From positions 124,001-188,000 of the forward strand of contig NZ_SSXV01000001.1 of assembly GCF_009469595.2 (NCBI RefSeq): a DNA stretch of 64,000 bases. Reading direction: 5' to 3'. The notes beneath the pieces are model-generated. The model did no database searches. It was not told the DNA's origin and was given only the letters and a program-made list of their open reading frames with translations. The translations under genes and the position numbers were made by a program. Below, one piece after another: positions 1 through 9,315 of this stretch. The DNA is from Thauera sp. 2A1. GTDB lineage: Bacteria > Pseudomonadota > Gammaproteobacteria > Burkholderiales > Rhodocyclaceae. The stretch's first letter is position 1, and each line of letters begins with the position of its first letter.

Positions 1-189
1 GTCGGCATCAACTGCGTGTTCCACTACATTCCGCTGCACAGCGCGCCGGCCGGGCAGCGCCTGGGGCGGACGCATGGAGACCTGAAGGTCACCGACGAAA
101 TGTCGGATCGGCTGGTGCGTCTGCCGCTGTGGCTCGGTCTGGAAGACACGCAGGCCGAAGTCATCCAGCAGATCCTGGCATCCCTCTAG
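1..189 (+). CDS. dTDP-4-amino-4,6-dideoxy-sugar transaminase, C-terminal end (partial)
   Basis: The reading frame is open from base 1 and stops with TAG at 187-189, giving the last 62 residues of a protein that begins outside the window. The visible tail contains GINCVFHYIPLHSAPAGQR followed by LGRTHGD and LPLWLGL, which is the characteristic C-terminus of the WecE/RffA group of PLP-dependent sugar aminotransferases (dTDP-4-keto-6-deoxyglucose to dTDP-Fuc4N type; DegT/DnrJ/EryC1 superfamily). The catalytic Lys lies upstream and cannot be seen. It is followed after 19 bp by a GT39-like membrane protein on the same strand, so it probably supplies an amino-dideoxy sugar nucleotide to the polysaccharide locus. 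The exact sugar specificity is inference. Confidence 0.75.
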   Translation, partial: VGINCVFHYIPLHSAPAGQRLGRTHGDLKVTDEMSDRLVRLPLWLGLEDTQAEVIQQILASL

Positions 190-208
190 CGCAAAGGCGT
201 CGCATTCG

Positions 209-1858
209 ATGCAGAAAATTGCACGTGGACACGCGGGGTTTGCGACTTGGCCGCATCTCGCCTTATGGGGCTTGATTGCCGTTCTGGTGATTCCGGCGAT
301 TGGCGCAGGAGGGTTCTGGTGGACCGATGAAGCACGCCACGCCATGGGCGGAGTCTTCATTCTCGATTTCATCCGCGACGTGCCGCTGTCGGACCCTCTG
401 GGCTATGCCATGCGCTATTTCGCGCAATATCCGGCGCTGGCCTTGAATTGGTATCTGCCAGGCTTCTATGCGGCGGAGGCGGCTCTTTTTGGCCTCTTTG
501 GCGCGAGTGAGGCTGCGGCCCATTGGACTGTCATCGCGTTCTGCGCGCTGGGTGCCAGCGTGTGGTTCGCATGGGCGCGGGGAGGGTGGGGGCCGTTGCC
601 TGCTCTCGTTGCGACGGCGAGCTTCCTGGCCGTGCCGGAATGGAACTTCTGGGCACGCAGTGTGATGCTAGAAGCGCCTGCCATCGCCATGTTCGTGCTG
701 TCGGTGTGGTGCTTCGAGCGCTACCTTGATCGTCCGACATTCACCCGTGCCGTAGTGGCAGGACTGGTGATCGCGCTGGCGCTGTCGATCAAACAGACCG
801 TGGCGTTGTTGTTGCCGGCACTTTTCGTCTATGGCCTCTGGACCCCACGGCGGTCGGCTCTGTTGAGAGTGCAGGCGCTTCCCGCGTATCTCTTCGTGAT
901 CGTTGCGCTTGCAGTCGTTGCCTTGCATGCGATCAAGTTCGGCAGCCTCGGCCTGGCGGCAACCGTGGGCGACAATCGGGTCGATGTGGGACAGAGTGCC
1001 GGGCGCCTGTCGCTGGCGCGCTGGATGATGTATCCCCATGCCTTGGTGAAGACTTGGGGCTGGCCGCTGCTCGTGCTGTCCGCAGTCGGTGTAGCGTGGC
1101 GACCCCGGAGCAGCGAGCCGCGATTGCCGCTGCTGTATGCCTGGCTGGGTTGCTGGTATCTGGCGATGACCCTGCTGCTCGGCTCCGAAGGCAACGCGCC
1201 CAGATACACTCTTTACGCATTTCCAGCCCTGGCCATGTTCGCGGCGAGGCCACTGTTCCTGCTGCAGGAACGACCTACGCTGCGTAACGCGATGCTGGCG
1301 GCACTGCTGATCGTGCTCGGGTTCAATGTGTGGCGCACGCTGAACCAACCCGTTCCTTATGTGAATGGCTATCGCGAAGCGGCGGAGTTCATCCAGCAGA
1401 GCAAGACGCAAGGGCCGGTCCTGTTTGCCGGCAAGCATGATGGCAACTTCATATTCCATTTGCGGCGGCTGGACGATCGGCGCAACGACGTCGTGTTGCG
1501 TGCCGACAAGGTGCTCGTGTCCCTTGCGGTGCACAAGTACTTCGGCATGGAATCGCATGTGTCCAGCCTGGACGACATCCAGTCGCTGATCGATCGCTAC
1601 GGGGTGGAATTCATCGTCGTCGAGCAACCGGACATCGTGCGCGTGAAGGAATTCGGCATGTTGTATGAGTTGCTGCAACGGCCTGAATTCGAACGCATGA
1701 CGGTGCTGCCGGTGACGGCCGGTGGGCGTGCGGAAGCCCCTGATCGGATCGAAATCTATCGCTATCGTAATTACAAGCCGTCCCTGGATGCCACGATTGT
1801 GATCCCGCTCCCGCACATGGGAACCGAGATCAGGTTCGACCGGGACAAGAGGCGCTGA
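209..1858 (+). CDS. GT39/ArnT-like membrane glycosyltransferase
   Basis: A 549-residue integral membrane protein with about ten or more hydrophobic segments in the first 400 residues and a soluble, probably periplasmic, C-terminal domain. Immediately after the first membrane helix it has FWWTDEARHAMGG (Asp40-Glu41), the acidic pair in the first periplasmic loop that GT39/GT83 (Pmt/ArnT) enzymes use to bind a polyprenyl-phosphate-linked sugar. The length matches ArnT (about 550). It probably transfers a sugar from undecaprenyl phosphate to a glycan or lipid at the periplasmic face; the acceptor is unknown. The gene begins 19 bp after a WecE-like transaminase and its TGA abuts the ATG of the next membrane protein, so the three genes look like one transcription unit. 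Confidence 0.75.
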   Translation: MQKIARGHAGFATWPHLALWGLIAVLVIPAIGAGGFWWTDEARHAMGGVFILDFIRDVPLSDPLGYAMRYFAQYPALALNWYLPGFYAAEAALFGLFGASEAAAHWTVIAFCALGASVWFAWARGGWGPLPALVATASFLAVPEWNFWARSVMLEAPAIAMFVLSVWCFERYLDRPTFTRAVVAGLVIALALSIKQTVALLLPALFVYGLWTPRRSALLRVQALPAYLFVIVALAVVALHAIKFGSLGLAATVGDNRVDVGQSAGRLSLARWMMYPHALVKTWGWPLLVLSAVGVAWRPRSSEPRLPLLYAWLGCWYLAMTLLLGSEGNAPRYTLYAFPALAMFAARPLFLLQERPTLRNAMLAALLIVLGFNVWRTLNQPVPYVNGYREAAEFIQQSKTQGPVLFAGKHDGNFIFHLRRLDDRRNDVVLRADKVLVSLAVHKYFGMESHVSSLDDIQSLIDRYGVEFIVVEQPDIVRVKEFGMLYELLQRPEFERMTVLPVTAGGRAEAPDRIEIYRYRNYKPSLDATIVIPLPHMGTEIRFDRDKRR

Positions 1859-3460
1859 ATGAAAGACGCGGCCAGGGGGGCGGCGCCTGCAACGACGGCG
1901 CGTGAGGACGCATACGTTGCGGGAATTGTCTTCCTGCTCGCCGCATGTTGGCTGCTGCTGTTCTCAGGCGGGATGCCGGACATCAATCCCGACGGTGCCA
2001 ATGCGCTCCATATGGCACGGAACGTTCTGGCAGGGGACGGGCTGAGCATGAGGGTGGTGCCGCTCGAGGATGCCGCGCCGGCGGCGTCGCCGATGATCAC
2101 CAAGCCGCCCGTCTACGCCCTTTCCATCGCCGCACTGGCAAAGCTCGGTCTCGACGCCCGATATGCTGCCTGGGGCATCGTGGTTGTGGCGTGGGCACTG
2201 GCAGTCACGATGCTCTATCTGCTCGGGCGACAGGTTCTCCCTTCTCGCGTGGCGCTGTTCGTCCCGCTCCTCTTTGGTTTTCAGGTGACGACTCTCCGTT
2301 GGGGCATCTCGATCCATGAGCAGTCGCTGCTCGTTTGCCTCAGCTACGTTGTCCTGTGGCGCCTGAGTCGCCTGGAGACCTACGTTGCTTGTTCCAGCAG
2401 CGTACCCATGGGCTTGACCGGCGTCCTTGCTGGCTTGGCGATGGCGACAAGCTATCAGGGGCTTCCACTGCTGATCGTGGCGACGGCCTGCGTCGCGTCG
2501 CTGGCCGCCCGCCTGAAGCGCTGGCGCGCATTCGTGGCGTACTGCGGTGGCGTTGCCCTGGTCGGTGCATGGCCATTGGCGAGGTTCATCGGGCTCATGC
2601 TCGATGGTGTCAGGCCCGCATTCACTGGGTCAGAGTCAGCAACTCACCATAGAATTCTGGCGGGTATCGCGAGTGCATTCCAGAACGACTTCATGGGGCG
2701 ACAGTTCGTCTGGCTTTATGGTGAATCCCGGCTCCATCTGTTGCTCCTCGCGCTCTTTGCATTGGCCGTATGTGGTCTTGCTGCATATGTTGCGCGAGTC
2801 AATCGCGGGTGGCGCCCGCTGGTCGTCTTCCTGGTCGTCTATCTGGCGATGCTCGTTGGCTTCCTGGGTGGAAGGGGTACGGGGGTCTATGAACCCCGCG
2901 TCGGAGTGGTTTCCAACGGCCTCCTTCTACTTTTCCTTGTATTTCTCGTGCATCGAGCGATGGTGCGCTCGGGTATGAGTGGAGGAGCAAGGATTGCCGG
3001 TGGCGCTGCACTCGCGGCGCTGTTCCTCGGTGCGCAATACAATCGCATGCCTGAATTGTCGGCTTCCAGGTCGGCACTATGCCCTGCGCCTCAGACGGTG
3101 AGCTGGCTGCGCGAGCATCTGCCGAAGGATTCGCTGGTGGCAGTAACGCAGTGCGGATTTGAGCTGGTGGCTGATTCAGCCGACTATTACATCGTCTTCA
3201 TCCCCCCCGCCGACAGTTATTCCATGAGCGTGGCGCGCTGGGGGGCGGGCGATTTTGCCCGTCTGTGTCACATGAGTGCGCGTCCCTGGGTCGTCATCCT
3301 GGATGGTGGCAAGGGAGGCATTCGTGACCCCCTGATCGATCGATGGGGGTATGGAAGCCTGGTCGACGGTCTCTTCCGTGGAGAAAGCGCTGCAGATATC
3401 CGCCTTGCTGCGCGTCTTGAAGACGGCTATGTCTATCGGGTGATGTGCAAGGGAAGCTGA
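1859..3460 (+). CDS. Polytopic membrane protein, probable GT-C glycosyltransferase
   Basis: A 533-residue protein with roughly ten membrane segments. The N-terminal part has FSGGMPDINPDGANALHMA followed by RNVLAGDGLSMRV: an Asp-containing loop after the first helix plus an 'NxLAGDGL' segment, an arrangement common in GT-C fold glycosyltransferases related to GT39. The canonical DE pair of ArnT is absent, so the family assignment is by architecture only. The ATG directly follows the TGA of the upstream GT39-like gene with no gap, suggesting translational coupling and a related role in polyprenyl-linked sugar transfer. The next gene (3530) is on the opposite strand; the 69-bp gap between the convergent stops shows no clear terminator hairpin. 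Confidence 0.55.
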   Translation: MKDAARGAAPATTAREDAYVAGIVFLLAACWLLLFSGGMPDINPDGANALHMARNVLAGDGLSMRVVPLEDAAPAASPMITKPPVYALSIAALAKLGLDARYAAWGIVVVAWALAVTMLYLLGRQVLPSRVALFVPLLFGFQVTTLRWGISIHEQSLLVCLSYVVLWRLSRLETYVACSSSVPMGLTGVLAGLAMATSYQGLPLLIVATACVASLAARLKRWRAFVAYCGGVALVGAWPLARFIGLMLDGVRPAFTGSESATHHRILAGIASAFQNDFMGRQFVWLYGESRLHLLLLALFALAVCGLAAYVARVNRGWRPLVVFLVVYLAMLVGFLGGRGTGVYEPRVGVVSNGLLLLFLVFLVHRAMVRSGMSGGARIAGGAALAALFLGAQYNRMPELSASRSALCPAPQTVSWLREHLPKDSLVAVTQCGFELVADSADYYIVFIPPADSYSMSVARWGAGDFARLCHMSARPWVVILDGGKGGIRDPLIDRWGYGSLVDGLFRGESAADIRLAARLEDGYVYRVMCKGS

Positions 3461-3529
3461 CCCCTAGACGACTGCGACAGGTAGTTGCCTTTGGTGTGGT
3501 GGCGCCCAGTTCGGGAACGGGTGTGCAGG

Positions 3530-4534
3530 TCAGAATTCAAGTTGGTCCACGTTCGCGGAACCCATGTACCTGATCTGCGAATCGACGTACGTCTCCCTGT
3601 CGCGGACCCGGTCCCAGCGGCCTTGAAGGAATCCGTAGAGATTGACGACGCGTACGAACTCCATCACGGCAAGGACTCGCAGGCGCGTACTCCAGTCGCG
3701 CGAAGCGGCCGACGCCTGGGGCCACAGGTGGTTGCGGACATGCCAGGCAAAAACGGCGAGACCTGCCAGCGGAAGAAGGGAATGCGCGACGACGCCGGCC
3801 ATCAAGAGCAGCACCGCTGCGTGGATGTAGAGATTCTTCAGATAGCCGGACGTGCCGATTCCCACGCGGGCATTGCCGCGTGAGAAGTTGATCCGTTGTT
3901 TTGCAAGGGCGCGCCAGGTTTCCCTTGGGCGCCACAGCACGATCGCCTCCTTGCAGAAGATGAAGCGGCAGCCGACCTGTCGCAGGCGGATGTTGAAGAG
4001 CGTGTCCTCGGCGGCGTAGAGCCATTCCGGATAACCCCCCGCACGCTCCCAGGCGGCCTTCGAAAAGGCGACGGACCGGCTGGACGGGTAGTACTGAGCG
4101 GTCTCGCTTTCATCGCGGCCAGGCTGAAAAGTCGCCAGCACCACGGCGTTCTCGAACGCCGAATGCACCTCGAAGCGGAAGTTGCCGGCGACGACGTCGG
4201 GAGCCGGGCTGGCCTGGAAGCAGTGGACGATGTGTTCCAGCCAGTCGGCCGACACCTTGCATCCCGCGTCGGTGATCGCCAGATGGCTGGTGGTTGCCGC
4301 AGCGATGCCGAGATTGCGCCCCCGCGCGATGTTGCACGGTTTGGAAATGACCCTGATCTGCCCGCGCGATTGGTACTCGCGGAGAATCTGCAAGGTGCCG
4401 TCCGTGCTTTCACCATCGACGATGATGATCTGGTCCGGCTTGTGCGTTTGTGCCAGGAGAGAATCGACGAATGCCGCGATCGTGCCGGCCTCGTTTCGGA
4501 CCGTGGCGACGATGGTGATGCTCACTTCGTTCAT
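3530..4534 (-). CDS. Glycosyltransferase family 2, membrane-anchored
   Basis: A 334-residue protein with an N-terminal GT-A domain: VSITIVATVRNEAGTI at the start, VDGESTDGT at residues 39-47 (nucleotide-sugar binding) and the metal-binding TDAG at about 88-91 in place of a strict DxD. Residues of about 235-265 form one or two hydrophobic helices (AAVLLLMAGVVAHSLLPLAG), so the enzyme is probably attached to the inner membrane. It would transfer an activated sugar to a growing lipid-linked oligosaccharide; donor and acceptor cannot be inferred. It is the most distal gene of the minus-strand block that runs down from rfbC, following a GT8-like gene by 15 bp. Confidence 0.8.
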   Translation of the reverse strand: MNEVSITIVATVRNEAGTIAAFVDSLLAQTHKPDQIIIVDGESTDGTLQILREYQSRGQIRVISKPCNIARGRNLGIAAATTSHLAITDAGCKVSADWLEHIVHCFQASPAPDVVAGNFRFEVHSAFENAVVLATFQPGRDESETAQYYPSSRSVAFSKAAWERAGGYPEWLYAAEDTLFNIRLRQVGCRFIFCKEAIVLWRPRETWRALAKQRINFSRGNARVGIGTSGYLKNLYIHAAVLLLMAGVVAHSLLPLAGLAVFAWHVRNHLWPQASAASRDWSTRLRVLAVMEFVRVVNLYGFLQGRWDRVRDRETYVDSQIRYMGSANVDQLEF

Positions 4535-4549
4535 GCGACTTGGAATCCT

Positions 4550-5494
4550 TTACCGGAGCGCGTCCCGCACGCGATGCGTGTTCTCGAAAAAGCGAACCTT
4601 GATGCCGAAATGCGTCGCGGTGACGGAGTCATCGGTGTAGTTGAAAGGATAGCTGTCGGGTAGCGGCGCTCCGAGATGAGGTTCGCGCGTGATCAGGTGG
4701 CGATAGGCCCATTGCTCGAAAGTCGGCGCAAGATCCATCCGGTGCTTGTTCTCGCCGATCCACTGATCCAGCAGGTCGAGATCATAGGTCCCCGGCGCAT
4801 TCAGGCAGATCAGCCCCGCATTGAAGGTTGCGTCCCTGCGCTCGAAGACGAACCGGCCTAGCCAGTCGTGCCCCGGGATGAAGGTTTCGACGCTGTAGAG
4901 CGAGCGCTGGTCTGCGGGGTCGTCGATCCAGTTCAGGATCTCGGTCGGGCGGTGGAAGAAGAGGATGTCCGCATCCAGGAACATTCGCTTGGTCGCCTGG
5001 GTGTAGAAATTGAAATCGAACAGCCGCACCGCGAAGATGTGCATGTTGTAGCCGGCATTTCGATGATCGCTGTGCTGCTTGTTCGCGTAGCGATAGTCGT
5101 GGCAGTTGGGGTACGGCCGCAGCCTCGCGTCCATCTCTTCGTCCGCCATCGCCTTGCGCACGATGCGCACGCCACGCAGGTGGTGTTCCAGGGCCGAGAC
5201 GTCCTCCGGGGTGAGGCTGCCGTCCTCGTGCAGCACGACAGCGAAACGACGATCGCAGGCTTTCAGGAAACTCTTGACTGCCCAAAGCGCCATGCCGACA
5301 TGGCGGTGGCCAAGCAGCATATGGACTTCGAAATGAGGTGCGTCCTGCCCGGTGTCGACCGGGCGGGTGGCGAGCGCTTCGCGGTCGCAGCGCTCGCGTA
5401 GCGCCTCTTCCCGTTTGCGTTTCAGGGCCTGGCGATAGCGCCAGGGAATGAGGTGCTGCGCGGGTGCGGAGTCGAGGAGGGTTGCGGCGAACAT
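4550..5494 (-). CDS. GT-A fold glycosyltransferase (GT8-like)
   Basis: A 314-residue soluble protein without signal peptide. The segment KRMFLDADILFF (LDAD at about 173-176) is a DxD metal/nucleotide-sugar motif in the context seen in GT8-like enzymes, and RRDATFNAGLICLN further on resembles the conserved 'FNAGvl' motif of the same clan. The N-terminal 55 residues are highly charged and not recognised. It lies 12 bp downstream of the RmlD-like reductase and 15 bp upstream of a GT2 gene, all on the minus strand, which supports a role in assembling the same surface glycan. Acceptor and donor are unknown. Confidence 0.6.
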   Translation of the reverse strand: MFAATLLDSAPAQHLIPWRYRQALKRKREEALRERCDREALATRPVDTGQDAPHFEVHMLLGHRHVGMALWAVKSFLKACDRRFAVVLHEDGSLTPEDVSALEHHLRGVRIVRKAMADEEMDARLRPYPNCHDYRYANKQHSDHRNAGYNMHIFAVRLFDFNFYTQATKRMFLDADILFFHRPTEILNWIDDPADQRSLYSVETFIPGHDWLGRFVFERRDATFNAGLICLNAPGTYDLDLLDQWIGENKHRMDLAPTFEQWAYRHLITREPHLGAPLPDSYPFNYTDDSVTATHFGIKVRFFENTHRVRDALR

Positions 5495-5506
5495 GTCCAG
5501 TCCTCG

Positions 5507-6421
5507 TCAGCGGTCGAGGTAACCCGCGTAGTAGTCGCGCAGGTACTCTTCGAGGGCGACGCGCCAGTCGCGCATGTGGTTCATGCCCCGCAGGTTGAGC
5601 TTGCGATTGATCAGGCGTTCCGAAGCCGGGCGTGCGGCGAAGTATTCCGCGGAGAAGAAGTCCGAGCTCACCGGAGTGACCGTGATGCGCTCGTTCAGGC
5701 CGAGCAGCCTGACGAGTTCCTGCGCCACTTCCAGACGACCGGTTTCTCCGCCGCAGACCATGTTGTACAGGCCCCAGAGTTCTGCTTCGAGCAGCGCCTT
5801 GACGTTGCGTGCGAAGTCGTGGGTGTATGTCGGCGTACCCAGCTTGTCATCGACGACGTGAAGCTCGGTCTTGCCGGCCTTGATCTGCTTCATCAGCTTC
5901 TGGATGAACTTCTTGTCCTTGCGCGGCCCTGCGCCCATCATCCAGCCGGCCCTGCAGACGAGATAGCGGTTTGCCGTCTCCACCACGTAGCGCTCGCCCA
6001 TGTACTTGGAGCGCGCGTAGACGCCGAGCGGGTTGGGCTGGTCCCAGTCGTCGTAGGTTTCCTGCTTGCCGTCGAAGATCCCGGCGGTGCTGATGTACAG
6101 CAGCGGGATGTCGAGCTCGTTGGCGATCGAGACGGCGTTTTCCACCGCCAGGGTGTTCGTCTGGTAAGCGTCGTCCGCTTCCTTCTCGCAGTACTCGAGA
6201 TCGGTGTAGGCACCCAGGTGGAAGATGTAATCGGGCTTGAAGTCGCGGACATCTGCACGATAGGCAGCCCGGTCGCGAAAGTCGAGGTAGGACAGCCAGG
6301 ATTCGTTGACGTCCTTGTCGGTGCAGCGAAGTTCATAATCGCTGCCGAACTGCTTGTAGAAGGCTTCGCCCAGCATTCCGCCGCAGCCGGCGATGTAGAT
6401 CTTCTTCATCCTTGAATCCAT
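5507..6421 (-). CDS. RmlD-like NAD(P)-dependent sugar reductase (extended SDR)
   Basis: A 304-residue extended short-chain dehydrogenase of the RmlD substrate-binding family. The nucleotide-binding glycines are in AGCGGMLG (residues 11-18) and the catalytic YARSK is at about 135-139, preceded by STAGIFDG, the usual Ser/Thr region. An internal start at residue 5 (MKKIYIAGCGG, 6409) is equally possible and would be the more family-like N-terminus. RmlD enzymes reduce dTDP-4-dehydrorhamnose to dTDP-L-rhamnose. No other rfbD-like gene is present beside rfbB, rfbA or rfbC in this window, so this protein may fill that step; a different sugar reductase role is also possible because several polysaccharide SDRs share this fold. 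Confidence 0.7.
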   Translation of the reverse strand: MDSRMKKIYIAGCGGMLGEAFYKQFGSDYELRCTDKDVNESWLSYLDFRDRAAYRADVRDFKPDYIFHLGAYTDLEYCEKEADDAYQTNTLAVENAVSIANELDIPLLYISTAGIFDGKQETYDDWDQPNPLGVYARSKYMGERYVVETANRYLVCRAGWMMGAGPRKDKKFIQKLMKQIKAGKTELHVVDDKLGTPTYTHDFARNVKALLEAELWGLYNMVCGGETGRLEVAQELVRLLGLNERITVTPVSSDFFSAEYFAARPASERLINRKLNLRGMNHMRDWRVALEEYLRDYYAGYLDR

Positions 6422-6506
6422 CCTGGTTGGTCTCTATGACTTACGGTGAATCATACAGGGCGAGCGGCGGGCTCACGGGGGGTGGTGGTGCGGCCTGTGG
6501 AAGCGG

Positions 6507-7754
6507 TCACGACTGATTCCTGTCGCGTCGTTGGCTTATTGACGTCGACTGCTGGTGGCTGGCGCCTGGGAACAGACTGTCGACCTCCTGGATCAGGCCA
6601 GACGGCCTGGATGCCAGGTCGGTGACGAACCTGCGGTCCTCGATCAGCCATTCGTCCACGCTGGCGTCGGTGACAAGCTGGCCAAAGCCCGGACGATCCA
6701 GCAGGATTCGGTCGAGGATCCTGTCTCCGAGTGCCTTCTTGAAATGGCCTGCTTCCCAGTAGTAGGTGAGGTGAGTCTGACGATCCCCTGGCGCAGGAAT
6801 CGGCTCGGTCGTTTCTGCGCTGACCCCGCTGAAATCCCAGACCTTGATGGCGACATTTCCCGTCCGCGTGTGTTCGGCAGCCGCCAGCACCGACGCCTTC
6901 CATTCGGCGAACAGGCGGCCAAGACCGGCGCGTTCCATCATCAGCCGGATCTGCGCGTGGTAAGGGTAGATGACGACATGAACGGTGGTGCCCATTGTGG
7001 CTGCGTCGTGGAGAAACGCGTTCAGCCCCGCGTATTCGACGGATTGACTTCCGTCGTCGGGATGGATTCGTGGGGCCTTTCTCGTCCAGTTCTTCAGGTT
7101 CTCGAGCGCCCGTTGGCGGAACAGGGCGTAATGTCCGCTTTGCGCGACCTCGGGAATGTAGTTGAGCAATGGATTGAAGCCGCGCGGGCTGAGGCTGGCG
7201 GGGTGGCTGGCGTGCTGAATTGCGATCGTGTTCAGCGAATCCCGCAGCCCGGTGACGGAGAAGACCGTCTCGGCAAGCACGCTGCCGTCGATACGTGGCG
7301 CAGGCGGGATCGCGGGCGGTGGAACGCGCGCAGGCGGTGCGCCGAGGAAATCGAAAAAATCCACTCCGACGATCAACAGTTTCGGCCTGCAACCCGCATC
7401 GTCGAGCCAGTGCAACTGGCGCAGCGCAATGCTGATCGGCGTGCCGGGAATCGCGTGGTTGTAGGCGACGAGATCATGCGCGGCGAAGCCGGGATGTTCC
7501 GGGTCGAAGCCGATTTCTGCCCGCGAGTTGCCGAAGATGCCTGCCGTCGGGCAGAGCCTTCTCGCCGCTTGCCAGCGGGCGAGGTCGCGGTGGTGATCGA
7601 GATAGGGCTTTGTCGCGTTGAGCCCGCTGATACGCGGTGTGCCGAAGATGCCGAGCGGGTCAATCACGACATTGAACGCGCCGCAGAGCGCGACCGTGGC
7701 GAGCAGGGTCGCGAACATCCAGCGCAGGTATCGAAGCCAGGGCGACATGACCAT
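6507..7754 (-). CDS. SGNH-like membrane-anchored protein, probable partner of the MBOAT acyltransferase
   Basis: Translation from the ATG at 7754 gives 415 residues; this start shares one base with the TGA of the MBOAT gene (TGATG), and a second ATG two codons later (7748) is possible. One N-terminal membrane helix (WMFATLLATVALCGAF) precedes a periplasmic domain. GNSRAEIGFDP near residue 75 resembles block I of SGNH hydrolases and THLTYYWEAGHF near residue 350 resembles the late block carrying the catalytic His. In AlgI/AlgJ/AlgX- and PatA/PatB-type systems a membrane MBOAT exports acetyl groups and an SGNH-like partner places them on the polymer. The coupling to the MBOAT gene supports that role. 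The open frame continues upstream inside the MBOAT gene but lacks similarity there, so the long version is not used. Confidence 0.6.
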   Translation of the reverse strand: MVMSPWLRYLRWMFATLLATVALCGAFNVVIDPLGIFGTPRISGLNATKPYLDHHRDLARWQAARRLCPTAGIFGNSRAEIGFDPEHPGFAAHDLVAYNHAIPGTPISIALRQLHWLDDAGCRPKLLIVGVDFFDFLGAPPARVPPPAIPPAPRIDGSVLAETVFSVTGLRDSLNTIAIQHASHPASLSPRGFNPLLNYIPEVAQSGHYALFRQRALENLKNWTRKAPRIHPDDGSQSVEYAGLNAFLHDAATMGTTVHVVIYPYHAQIRLMMERAGLGRLFAEWKASVLAAAEHTRTGNVAIKVWDFSGVSAETTEPIPAPGDRQTHLTYYWEAGHFKKALGDRILDRILLDRPGFGQLVTDASVDEWLIEDRRFVTDLASRPSGLIQEVDSLFPGASHQQSTSISQRRDRNQS

Positions 7755-9301
7755 CAGAACTGAAAGTAGAGAAACTCGGTCGGCCGGCTCAGCGCAAGCA
7801 CTCCGAACGCAAGGAGCAGGCCGACGAGTACCGCGTCGCGACGCCGCGGCTGCCAGGTGAAGAGGGGCTGGTGGGCGGCGTCCGCGCCCTTGCCATGCGA
7901 CGCGAGCGCCGGTTCGAAGCGCGACATGATCTCTTGTGTGTTGGGGCACAGGAAGGCGAGGGCTGCGGCGAACAGCACCCAGCCCCAGGTCTCGACGAAG
8001 GTTCCGCCGCCACCGAGGTAAGCGCTGACTCCCAGGCCCTGTATCACCGGCCATAGCGGGCCAATCCGAGAAGCGATGGCGTCGGGCAGGGCGGCGCCGT
8101 TCGCGCCTAGCATGCCGAGCACCACCTTGTGCGCAGTTGCCAGATCGGGCGCGCGAAAATACACCCAGGCAAACACCACGCAGATGAAGGTGACGCCGAT
8201 GCCGAGGAACGACGCCAGCGCCGGCGGCAGGCGGAACGGGATCGTCTGCGCAAGATCGCGCCAGGCGTGGTTGACGACGAGAAATGCGCCGTGGAGCGCG
8301 CCCCAGATCACGAAGTTCCAGCCTGCTCCGTGCCACAGGCCGCCCAGCACCATCGTCGTCAACAGGTTGGCGTGGCGCCGGATCGGGCCATGCCGGTTGC
8401 CACCCAGCGGGATGTAGAGGTAGTCGCGCAGGAAGCGCGACAAGGTCATGTGCCATCGGCGCCAGAATTCGGTGATGTTCCAGGCCTTGTAGGGCGAGTT
8501 GAAATTGAGCGGCAGCTTCACGCCGAACAGGCGGGAGAGGCCGATCGCCATGTCGGAGTATCCGGAAAAGTCGAAGTAGAGCTGGAACGTATAGGCGAGG
8601 GCGCCACCCCAGGCGATCAGCAGCGATGGACTCTCCGCCTGTGGATGAAAAACGGGCGCCGCGTAGCCTGCGAGGTTATCGGCGATCAGCACCTTCTTCG
8701 CGAGCCCGAGCGCAAAGATCGATAGCCCGATTGCGATGTTGGATAGCTCGGGACGGTAATTACGATCGTCGTCGAACTGCGGCATCATTTCCTTGTGATG
8801 CAGCACTGGGCCGGCAATCAGGTGCGGAAAATAGGTGACGAACAACACGTAATAGATGAAGCGGTATTCGGTCACTTTGCCGGCGTAGGCATCGGCGAGG
8901 AAGGCGATCTGGGTGAAGGTGAAGAACGAGATGCCGATCGGCAGGATGATTCCGAGCAGCGGCCATTCGGTGCCGGTTACGGCATTCACGCTCGAGAGGA
9001 AGAAATCGGCGTATTTGTAATAGGCGAGCAGCAGCAGATTGAGGCTGACAGCGGCGGCGAGTGCCTTCTTGCCTGCGCTCGTCCCGGCGTTGCGGGCGAT
9101 GTAGCTGCCCGCATAGTAGTTGGCGCAGATCGAGCCCAGCAGCAGGGCAAGGTAGTGGTAGTCCCACCAACCGTAAAAGAACAGTGAGCACGTCGCCAGC
9201 CATGCAGCGCCAGTCCCCTTGCCGAAACGTGCGAACAGGAAGAAGCCCGCAAAGGTGACGGGCAGATAGGCGAGCAGGAATGCGTAGGAGTTGAATAGCA
9301 T
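7754..9301 (-). CDS. MBOAT family O-acyltransferase (AlgI-like)
   Basis: A 515-residue polytopic protein with the AlgI/DltB-type hallmarks: an N-terminal FNSYAFLLAYLPVTF segment, FFPHLIAGPVLHH-type text (YFPHLIAGPVLHHKEMM), YFDFSGYSDMAIGLSRLFG, the EFWRRWHMTLSRFLRDYLYIP block, GGNRHG and LWHGAGWNFVIWGALHG, which contains the invariant membrane-embedded His. These enzymes move acetyl groups across the inner membrane for O-acetylation of extracellular polysaccharide. The gene is translationally coupled to the SGNH-like gene downstream and follows the sulfatase-like gene by 14 bp, so the three form a modification cassette for the polymer made by this locus. Confidence 0.9.
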   Translation of the reverse strand: MLFNSYAFLLAYLPVTFAGFFLFARFGKGTGAAWLATCSLFFYGWWDYHYLALLLGSICANYYAGSYIARNAGTSAGKKALAAAVSLNLLLLAYYKYADFFLSSVNAVTGTEWPLLGIILPIGISFFTFTQIAFLADAYAGKVTEYRFIYYVLFVTYFPHLIAGPVLHHKEMMPQFDDDRNYRPELSNIAIGLSIFALGLAKKVLIADNLAGYAAPVFHPQAESPSLLIAWGGALAYTFQLYFDFSGYSDMAIGLSRLFGVKLPLNFNSPYKAWNITEFWRRWHMTLSRFLRDYLYIPLGGNRHGPIRRHANLLTTMVLGGLWHGAGWNFVIWGALHGAFLVVNHAWRDLAQTIPFRLPPALASFLGIGVTFICVVFAWVYFRAPDLATAHKVVLGMLGANGAALPDAIASRIGPLWPVIQGLGVSAYLGGGGTFVETWGWVLFAAALAFLCPNTQEIMSRFEPALASHGKGADAAHQPLFTWQPRRRDAVLVGLLLAFGVLALSRPTEFLYFQF

Positions 9302-9315
9302 CGATGTCGTCCGTC

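Noticed and set aside
7755-8456. N-terminal extension (234 residues) of the SGNH-like frame into the MBOAT gene
   Set aside because: This part is a shadow of the MBOAT gene; the signal-anchor helix and TGATG coupling define the start at 7754.
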